NCBI RefSeq assembly: GCF_011250645.1
Contig: NZ_JAANNO010000002.1
Span: forward strand, 28,179 to 92,178
Length of the DNA stretch: 64,000 nucleotides
DNA from: Motilibacter aurantiacus
GTDB lineage: Bacteria > Actinomycetota > Actinomycetes > Motilibacterales > Motilibacteraceae
Direction of reading: 5' to 3'
The stretch's first letter is position 1. Every line of letters starts with the position of its first letter. The notes under the pieces were generated by a model, which did no database searches, was not told the origin of the DNA, and saw nothing but the letters and a program-made list of their open reading frames with translations. Both the position numbers and the translations under genes were made by a program. Of the stretch, positions 58,350 through 64,000 are shown piece after piece.

Positions 58350-59549
58350 ATGCCGACCGACTCCGCGACCCGAGGGCAGCAGGCACTGCGGTCGGCGAAC
58401 CGCGCCCTGCTCCTCTCGGTCCTGCGCGAGGGGCCGGCCAGCCGGGCCGCACTCGCCCGCGCCACGCGGCTGTCCTCCACGACGGTCTCCAGCCTGGTCG
58501 CGGAACTGGCCGGGGCCGGGGTCGTCGAGGTGGGCGACGGCGCCGCGGGGACGGGCGCCGGGCGTACCGGCCGCCCGGGGCGGCTGGTCCGGCTCGCCCC
58601 CGACCGCGGCGTCGTGATGGGGCTCGACCTGTCCTACGACGGGGTGCGCGGCGCGGTGGGCGACCTCGACCACCGCGTGCTCGCGGAGGCCGAACGGCTC
58701 TTCCCGCGTCTGCCCGAGGCCGACGAGGAGGACCTCGGGCCCCTCGGAGGGCTGGTCGCGGAGGTGGTCGCCGAAGCGGTCGCGGCCGCGGGGGTCCCGG
58801 TCGAGCGGCTGGCCCGCGTCGTCGTCGGCGTGCCCGGTGTGGTCGACCCGCTCACGGCCTCCGCCGTGTCGACGCGCGCGCCGTGGTGGAGCGGGGTCAC
58901 GGTCTCGAAGGTCATCGGCGAGGCGCTCGGCCGCGAGCTGCCGGTCTCGGTGGAGAACGACGCCGACCTGCTCACCGTGGGCGAGGCGCAGCACGGCGCC
59001 GCCCGCGGGATGGGCGACGTCCTCGGCCTCGACGCGTCCTCGGGCGTCGGGCTCGGGCTCCTGCTCGACGGCCGGCTGCACCGCGGCTTCCGCGGCGGGG
59101 CCGGCGAGATCGGGCACGTCCAGGTGGTCGAGGGCGGCGGCTTCTGCGTCTGCGGCAACCGCGGCTGCCTGGAGACCGTCGCCTCGCTCGACCACGTGCT
59201 CGGCGAGCTCCGTCCCGTCCACGGCGAACGGGCCGGCACCCGCGAGGACCTCGAGCGGCTCGTGAGCAGCGGGGACCGGGCGGCGGTGCGCGCGGTGAGC
59301 GACGCCGGCGCGCTCATCGGCAAGGTCGTCGCCGACGCCTGCACGCTGCTGGCGCCGCAGGCCGTCGTGGTCAGCGGCTCGCTCGCGGCCGGCGGCCCCG
59401 TGCTCTGCGAGGCCGTCCGCACCGCGGTCGCCCGACACACGACCCCGCGCTCGGGCCACCCGGTCCAGGTGCTGCAGAACTCCCTCGGCGACCGCGCCGT
59501 CGTGCTGGGCGCGCTCGCCCTCGCGGCGGAGGACGCCACCACTTCCTGA
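58350..59549 (+). CDS. ROK-family transcriptional repressor
   Basis: A 399-residue ROK regulator (NagC/Mlc class). The N-terminal winged helix at about residues 10-55 includes SRAALARATRLSSTTVSSLVAELAG. The ROK fold follows, with the conserved motif EIGHVQV and the zinc cluster CVCGNRGC. Its target is probably the divergent nag operon and the transporter downstream; a GlcNAc-phosphate would be the inducer. No clear Shine-Dalgarno precedes ATG 58350. Confidence 0.9.
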   Translation: MPTDSATRGQQALRSANRALLLSVLREGPASRAALARATRLSSTTVSSLVAELAGAGVVEVGDGAAGTGAGRTGRPGRLVRLAPDRGVVMGLDLSYDGVRGAVGDLDHRVLAEAERLFPRLPEADEEDLGPLGGLVAEVVAEAVAAAGVPVERLARVVVGVPGVVDPLTASAVSTRAPWWSGVTVSKVIGEALGRELPVSVENDADLLTVGEAQHGAARGMGDVLGLDASSGVGLGLLLDGRLHRGFRGGAGEIGHVQVVEGGGFCVCGNRGCLETVASLDHVLGELRPVHGERAGTREDLERLVSSGDRAAVRAVSDAGALIGKVVADACTLLAPQAVVVSGSLAAGGPVLCEAVRTAVARHTTPRSGHPVQVLQNSLGDRAVVLGALALAAEDATTS

Positions 59550-59624
59550 ACCCGACATCGGGCTTCCGGCCCGCGACAGCAGAGCCAGGCATCCCGTGAC
59601 AGCTCTTCGACCCTGGAGGACCCC

Positions 59625-60944
59625 ATGACCGACTCCTCGCCCTTGCGCCGCAGAGGCCGCTCCGGGCCGGCGCGCTGGGCCGCGCTGTCCCTGGCCGGCG
59701 CCCTGCTGCTGGCCGCGTGCGGCGGCGACGACGGCGACGACAGCGGGGCGGACGGCGCCGCGGCGCCCGCCGCGAGCGCCGGGGCGGACCTGTCGACGAC
59801 GATCAAGATCCTGGCGCCGAGCTACACCGAGACCTCGCAGGCCGACTGGCAGAAGGTCATCGACGGCTTCAACGGGGAGTACCCGAACGTCACGGTCGAG
59901 CTGCAGATCGAGGCCTGGGACGGCTTCACCGACAAGGTGCAGGCGCGCATCCAGGGCCAGGACGCGCCGGACATCCTCAACGACAACAACTTCGCCGACT
60001 ACGCCAACAGCGACATCCTCTATCCCATCGACGAGGTCATGAGCCCGGAGACGCTGGCGAGCATCGAGCCGGCGCTGCTCAAGAACGGCGTCGGTGAGGA
60101 CGGCACGCAGTGGGCGGCCCCGGACATCGCGTCCGCGCGGCTCCTGGCCTACAACACCGAGCTGTTCGAGCAGGCGGGCATCACGTCGCCGCCGAAGACG
60201 TGGGACGAGCTGCTCGACGCGGCGACCAAGATCTCCGAGCTGGGGGGCGGGGTCTCCGGCTACGGCATGCCGCTGGGGCAGGAGGAGGCGCAGGTCGAGG
60301 CCAGCCTCTGGGTGTGGGGCAACGGCGGTGACTGGGTGTCAGGCAGCGACCTGACGGTCGCGTCCGAGCAGAACGTCGCGGCGTTCGAGCAGATGAAGCG
60401 GTTCATCGACGCGAAGGCGACGCAGCCCGACCCGGGCGCCAGCAACCGGCAGGCGGTCGCGGACCTGTTCAACCAGGGCAAGCTCGGGATGTACGTCAGC
60501 CACCCGGGCCTGCTGGCCGAGACGCGCAGCAAGTTCCCGGACGTGAAGTTCGAGGTCGCGCCGATGCCGACGAAGGACGGGTCCGCGACCGCCAACCTCG
60601 GCGTGACGGACTTCATCGAGGCGTTCGACAACGGCGACGAGGACCGCAAGGCGGCGACGAAGGCGTTCCTCGACTACCTGTACCAGCCCGAGGTCTACGG
60701 CCCGTGGGCCGCGGGCACCGGCCTGCTGCCCGTGACGAGTGCGGCGATCGCCGAGAAGTCGGCGTCCGACGTGGACAACAAGCCGTTCTACGACGTGCTG
60801 TCCACCGTCCGGTTCCTGCCGCAGGGCAACCCCAACTGGACGGCGCTGCAGAACGCGCTGCAGCAGAACGCCGGCCAGATCGCCACCAAGCCCGCTCAGG
60901 AGGTCCTGAGCGGCATCGAGGAGCAGGCGAACGCCGGCGGCTGA
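59625..60944 (+). CDS. Carbohydrate ABC transporter lipoprotein (NgcE-like)
   Basis: A 439-residue extracellular solute-binding protein (family 1). It has a lipobox LLAAC (Cys near 33), an acidic linker, then a binding fold with IKILAPSYTETSQADWQKVIDGF, the middle VWGNGGDWVSG and the C-terminal LYQPEVYGPWAAGTGLLPV. It captures a sugar at the cell surface for the permeases that follow; chitobiose or GlcNAc is inferred from context. ATG 59625 follows CTGGAGGA. A strong hairpin follows the stop. Confidence 0.93.
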   Translation: MTDSSPLRRRGRSGPARWAALSLAGALLLAACGGDDGDDSGADGAAAPAASAGADLSTTIKILAPSYTETSQADWQKVIDGFNGEYPNVTVELQIEAWDGFTDKVQARIQGQDAPDILNDNNFADYANSDILYPIDEVMSPETLASIEPALLKNGVGEDGTQWAAPDIASARLLAYNTELFEQAGITSPPKTWDELLDAATKISELGGGVSGYGMPLGQEEAQVEASLWVWGNGGDWVSGSDLTVASEQNVAAFEQMKRFIDAKATQPDPGASNRQAVADLFNQGKLGMYVSHPGLLAETRSKFPDVKFEVAPMPTKDGSATANLGVTDFIEAFDNGDEDRKAATKAFLDYLYQPEVYGPWAAGTGLLPVTSAAIAEKSASDVDNKPFYDVLSTVRFLPQGNPNWTALQNALQQNAGQIATKPAQEVLSGIEEQANAGG

Positions 60945-60955
60945 CACCGGCCGTA

Positions 60956-60988
60956 CGGCGCCCGCCCCGGCCTGCGGGGCGGGCGCCG
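60956..60988 (+). terminator. 13-bp hairpin between lipoprotein and permease genes
   Basis: A 13-bp perfect stem (60956-60968 and 60976-60988) with a 7-nt loop lies in the 94-bp gap after the lipoprotein gene. Within an operon this usually gives partial termination or mRNA protection, allowing more lipoprotein than permease to be made. Confidence 0.6.
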
Positions 60989-61038
60989 GCCCTCGACCCG
61001 CTGGCAGGAACTGGACGACGCAGAACAGGAGGCCCGCC

Positions 61039-61980
61039 GTGGCCACCACCACCGCCCCGGCACCGTCGACCCTGGGGGCGCGCCCCGGCCGGGCCCGGCG
61101 GGCGCCCGGGCACAGCAGCCTCGTCGCCGCGCTGCCCTGGCTGGCACCCGCCCTGCTGCTGATCCTCGGGGTCGTCCTCTATCCCGCCGGCTACATGGTC
61201 TACACGTCGTTCCGCAGGTTCAACCGGATCGGCGTGGAGCGCGGGAGCGCAGGCCTGGACAACTACAAGCAGGCCCTGGACTACCCGGGCGTCGACATCG
61301 GCCGCGTCTTCCTCAACACCTTCATCTGGGTCGCGGTGGTGACCGTGGTCTCGATCGTCATCTCCCTGTTCCTGGCGCAGTTCCTCAACAAGCAGTTCCG
61401 CGGGCGCAAGCTCGTGCGCCTCGCGGTGGTCGTGCCGTGGGCGGCCTCGGTGGTGATGACGACGTCGATCTTCTTCTACGGGCTCAACCCCGACTACGGC
61501 ATCATCAACCGCTTCCTCGTCGACATCGGGATCCTCGACGCGCCCTACGGCTTCACCAAGAGCGCGGTCCCGGCGTTCTGCACGGCCATGGTGGTGGCGG
61601 TCTTCGTCTCGCTGCCCTTCACCACGTACACAATCCTGTCGGGGCTGCAAGGGGTGCCGGACGACGTGATCGAGGCGGCCTACATGGACGGCGCGTCCGC
61701 CTGGCAGCGCTACACCAAGGTGATCCTGCCGATGCTGCGGCCGGCCATCAGCATCGCGACGCTCATCATGATTATCAACGTCTTCAACTCGCTGCCGATC
61801 CTGCAGATCCTCGTCGAGGCCCCCGGCTACGACGCGGACATCACGACGACGTTGATCTTCAAGTACAAGACAGTGCTCGGGCCGGGCGTGGCCTCTGCCC
61901 TGTCGGTCGTGAACTTCCTCGTCGTCATGACCGTGATCGCCGTCTACCTGGCCGTGCTGCGGCCCACGAAGGACCGCTGA
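61039..61980 (+). CDS. Carbohydrate ABC transporter permease 1
   Basis: A 313-residue inner-membrane permease with six helices (about residues 35-56, 95-120, 130-150, 175-200, 225-250, 280-300). The ATPase-coupling EAA loop is EAAYMDGASAWQRYTKVILP. GTG 61039. The next permease starts in a 1-bp overlap. No ATP-binding gene is in the cluster; in Streptomyces such importers share the multitask ATPase MsiK, so that is likely here. Confidence 0.93.
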   Translation: MATTTAPAPSTLGARPGRARRAPGHSSLVAALPWLAPALLLILGVVLYPAGYMVYTSFRRFNRIGVERGSAGLDNYKQALDYPGVDIGRVFLNTFIWVAVVTVVSIVISLFLAQFLNKQFRGRKLVRLAVVVPWAASVVMTTSIFFYGLNPDYGIINRFLVDIGILDAPYGFTKSAVPAFCTAMVVAVFVSLPFTTYTILSGLQGVPDDVIEAAYMDGASAWQRYTKVILPMLRPAISIATLIMIINVFNSLPILQILVEAPGYDADITTTLIFKYKTVLGPGVASALSVVNFLVVMTVIAVYLAVLRPTKDR

Positions 61981-62906
61981 TGTCCGTCGCCGAGCCCGGC
62001 CTGCGCCCCACCGTCGCCGAGGCGGGGCTGTCCACCGCCGACTCCCCCCGCCGCCGCCGGCCCTCCCGCGGGACGGGCATCCACCGGCGGCCCAACCCGT
62101 GGCTCATGCTGCTGGGCGCGGTCGTCGTCGTGACGGTCTTCGTCCTGCCCTACGCGATCATGTTCATCGGCTCGTTGAAGAGCCAGGCCGACATCACCCG
62201 CATCCCGCCGCCCTACATCGGCGACGCCGTGCACTTCGACAACTACCGGACCATGTGGTCGTCGAGCGTGCACCCGGGAGACGGCCTCACCGCGACCGTC
62301 GTCATCTCGGTCGTCGCGACGGCGGTCGTCCTGCTCGTCGCGACGCCCGCGGCGTGGTTCACCGCCCGCTACACGTTCCCCGGGCGCACCGTCTTCCTCG
62401 CGCTCGTCCTCGTCGTGCAGATGCTCCAGCCGACCGTGCTCGCCGTGGGCCTGTTCCGCGAGTTCCTGCAGCTCGGGCTGAACGACACCTGGATCGCGAT
62501 GATCCTGGTGAACTCGGCCTTCAACCTGACCTTCGCCGTCTGGATCATGCAGGCGTTCTTCGCCTCGATCCCGCGTGAGGTCGACGAGGCCGCCGCGCTC
62601 GACGGGGCGAGCAAGCTGCAGATCCTCACGCGGGTCTCGCTGCCGCTGGTCTGGCCGGGCATCGTGACCGCGCTGATCTACGTGTTCGTGGCCGCGTGGA
62701 ACGAGTACGCCGCCGCCTCGATCATCATGACGTCCAACGACCTGCAGCCGCTGACCGTCGCGCTGCCCCGGTTCTTCGGGCTCTACGCCGCTCAGTGGCA
62801 CTACATCTTCGGGGTGTCGCTCGTGGCGATCGTCCCCGTCGTCGTCCTGTTCGCGCTCATCGAGAAGAGGCTGGCCGGCGGGCTCACCGCCGGCTCGGTC
62901 AAGTAG
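61980..62906 (+). CDS. Carbohydrate ABC transporter permease 2
   Basis: A 308-residue permease of the MalG type. Residues 1-35 are cytoplasmic and Arg/Pro-rich, followed by six helices. The EAA loop is DEAAALDGASKLQILTRVSLPLVW. The C-terminus ends KRLAGGLTAGSVK, the conserved MalG tail that contacts the ATPase. ATG 61980 overlaps the permease 1 stop. It pairs with permease 1 to form the channel. Confidence 0.93.
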   Translation: MSVAEPGLRPTVAEAGLSTADSPRRRRPSRGTGIHRRPNPWLMLLGAVVVVTVFVLPYAIMFIGSLKSQADITRIPPPYIGDAVHFDNYRTMWSSSVHPGDGLTATVVISVVATAVVLLVATPAAWFTARYTFPGRTVFLALVLVVQMLQPTVLAVGLFREFLQLGLNDTWIAMILVNSAFNLTFAVWIMQAFFASIPREVDEAAALDGASKLQILTRVSLPLVWPGIVTALIYVFVAAWNEYAAASIIMTSNDLQPLTVALPRFFGLYAAQWHYIFGVSLVAIVPVVVLFALIEKRLAGGLTAGSVK

Positions 62907-62924
62907 GTCCGGCACACTTTCCGA

Positions 62925-62945
62925 CCGGGGGCGCTCCGCCCCCGG
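62925..62945 (+). terminator. Hairpin after permease 2
   Basis: Arms CCGGGGGCG (62925-62933) and CGCCCCCGG (62937-62945) with a 3-nt loop, 19 bp after the permease stop. It likely ends or weakens the importer transcript before the hexosaminidase gene. Confidence 0.55.
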
Positions 62946-63016
62946 CCCAGGTCCGGCGTGGCACCCCGTCGGCGCGCCCGCGGCGACGGCCCGTTCTGCG
63001 ATCCTGGAGGTCTCTC

Positions 63017-64000
63017 GTGAGAATGCCGTTGGTCCCGCACACAATGCCGCAGCGCAGATCCCGGATGCTGACTGCCGTCGTCGCCGCATCGCTCGGGGCC
63101 GCCTCGCTGTCCGCCGCCGGCGTCACCGCGGTCGGCACGCCGGCGCGGGCAGCCGTGGCGCCCGTGACCGCCCCGCAGGTCATCCCGCTGCCGCAGTCGC
63201 TCTCCCTGCGCGAGGGGAGCTTCACCCTCACCGCCGGCACGCGCATCGTCTCCGCGAGCGGAGCGCTCCCGGTGGCCCAACAGCTGGCGGACGTGCTCCG
63301 CCCGTCGACCGGGTACGCCCTGCCGGTGTCGACCGGCGCCCCCGCCGCCGGCACGCTCGCGCTCGCCCTCGACGGCCCGGCGTCACTCGGCGACGAGGGC
63401 TACACGCTCGACGCCGGCGCCGGCGGGGTCGTCATCCGCGCGCACACCGCCCACGGCGCGTTCAACGGCGTGCAGACCCTGCGCCAGCTGCTGCCGGCGT
63501 GGGTCGAGAGCCCGACCGTGCAGCCGGGCCCGTGGACGGTGCCGGGGGTGGCGATCAGCGACACGCCGCGCTTCGGCTACCGCGGCGCGATGCTCGACAT
63601 CGCCCGGCACTTCCAGACCGTCGACACGGTGAAGCAAATCATCGACGACATCGCGGCGTACAAGATCAACACGCTCCATCTGCACCTGGCCGACGACCAG
63701 GGCTGGCGCATCGCGATCGAGGGCCGCCCCGAGCTCACCACCATCGGCGCGCAGTTCGGGATCGACAACTCCCCCGGCGGCTACTGGACGCAGGCGCAGT
63801 ACGTCGAGGTCGTGCAGTACGCCGCGAGCCGCTTCGTCACCATCGTGCCGGAGATCGACACCCCGGGGCACACGAACGCGGCGATCATGTCGTACGCCGA
63901 CATCCACCCGGACATCAACTGCAGCGCGAACAAGCCGCCGAAGTGGAACCTCACCGGCGACGTCGGCTACAGCGCGCTCTGCCCGGACAGCCCGAACACC
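63017..64000 (+). CDS. Secreted beta-N-acetylhexosaminidase (GH20), incomplete
   Basis: The first 328 codons of a GH20 exo-hexosaminidase; the gene runs off the window. A signal peptide is visible at about residues 1-45 (the ending reads TPARAAVAP). An N-terminal GH20b-type domain (VIPLPQSLSLREGSFTLTAG) is followed by the TIM barrel with RGAMLDIARHFQTVDTVKQIIDDIAAYKINTLHLHLADDQGWRIAIEG and IVPEIDTPGHT. The catalytic Asp-Glu pair lies downstream. It releases terminal GlcNAc from chitin oligomers for the importer. GTG 63017 has CTGGAGG six bases upstream. Confidence 0.93.
   Translation, partial: MRMPLVPHTMPQRRSRMLTAVVAASLGAASLSAAGVTAVGTPARAAVAPVTAPQVIPLPQSLSLREGSFTLTAGTRIVSASGALPVAQQLADVLRPSTGYALPVSTGAPAAGTLALALDGPASLGDEGYTLDAGAGGVVIRAHTAHGAFNGVQTLRQLLPAWVESPTVQPGPWTVPGVAISDTPRFGYRGAMLDIARHFQTVDTVKQIIDDIAAYKINTLHLHLADDQGWRIAIEGRPELTTIGAQFGIDNSPGGYWTQAQYVEVVQYAASRFVTIVPEIDTPGHTNAAIMSYADIHPDINCSANKPPKWNLTGDVGYSALCPDSPNT

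Noticed and set aside
1-64000. CRISPR arrays, insertion sequences, tRNA or rRNA genes, prophage genes
   Set aside because: No direct-repeat arrays, transposase motifs or RNA gene signatures were seen on reading through; a tRNA scan would be more sensitive.

Overview
The window is very GC-rich DNA (G/C at almost every third codon position) from the chromosome of an actinomycete. The evidence is gene content: a Scy/FilP-like coiled-coil pair, DUF5302, DUF4192, DUF1206 and DUF4188 proteins, mycothiol-type DinB enzymes, a PAC2 protein, and a chitin/N-acetylglucosamine locus laid out as in Streptomyces relatives. GTG starts and 1- to 4-bp stop/start overlaps are common. I saw no rRNA, tRNA, CRISPR array, insertion sequence or prophage.

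Layout. Positions 1-8.8 kb hold a truncated secreted Pro/Ser-rich protein, a PAC2 protein with a GT4 glycosyltransferase, the helicase HrpA, a small membrane protein and a degenerate HNH protein. Positions 9-14.6 kb hold RtcB with a MOSC protein, then small genes (DUF5302, ankyrin, NUDIX, NERD-like), a short-chain dehydrogenase and an aldo/keto reductase. A DUF4192 reading frame runs antisense into the aldo/keto reductase gene. Positions 15.7-20 kb hold an MFS exporter, an FAD monooxygenase-like protein, a cold-shock gene followed by a hairpin, micro-ORF and hairpin array, and a CYTH-like protein. Positions 20-27 kb (minus strand) hold a four-gene membrane operon (DUF1206, two AI-2E-type proteins, one unknown) and the scy/filP-like pair. 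Positions 26.5-30.4 kb hold a frameshifted enoyl-reductase-like gene, a TetR regulator with a palindromic operator divergent from a DUF4188 gene, and a Bcr/CflA exporter.

Positions 30.6-36.9 kb form an accessory-looking stretch: a SprT-like protease, a RES/Xre-type toxin-antitoxin pair with repeated operators, a DinB protein, a cutinase, and a ParA/ParB pair. Three copies of a 15- to 17-bp palindrome lie in and around the par genes and are unlike the canonical chromosomal parS. Positions 37-41.6 kb form one translationally coupled run: VanX-type D-Ala-D-Ala dipeptidase, alanine racemase, D-Ala-D-Ala ligase, a DesK/NarL-type sensor kinase and its response regulator. This set recalls vancomycin-resistance operons, with a different sensor family. 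Positions 41.8-43.7 kb hold a membrane protein, a badly decayed dehydrogenase and an acidic disordered protein. Positions 43.9-53.5 kb hold a Tat-exported metallophosphoesterase, RF3 (prfC), a 1311-residue surface protein ending in an OmpA domain, a mycothiol-dependent-type DinB protein and a class C serine hydrolase.

Positions 53.5-64 kb hold cutC and an amino-sugar locus. The minus-strand operon nagB, ROK kinase, SIS isomerase and nagA is divergent from a ROK repressor, a carbohydrate ABC importer (lipoprotein plus two permeases, no ATPase) and a secreted GH20 hexosaminidase cut by the window end. Together these would release GlcNAc or chitobiose outside the cell, import it, phosphorylate and deacetylate it, and deaminate it to fructose-6-phosphate. 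The two most interesting signals are the non-canonical parABS module and the Van-like D-Ala cluster with its own two-component system.
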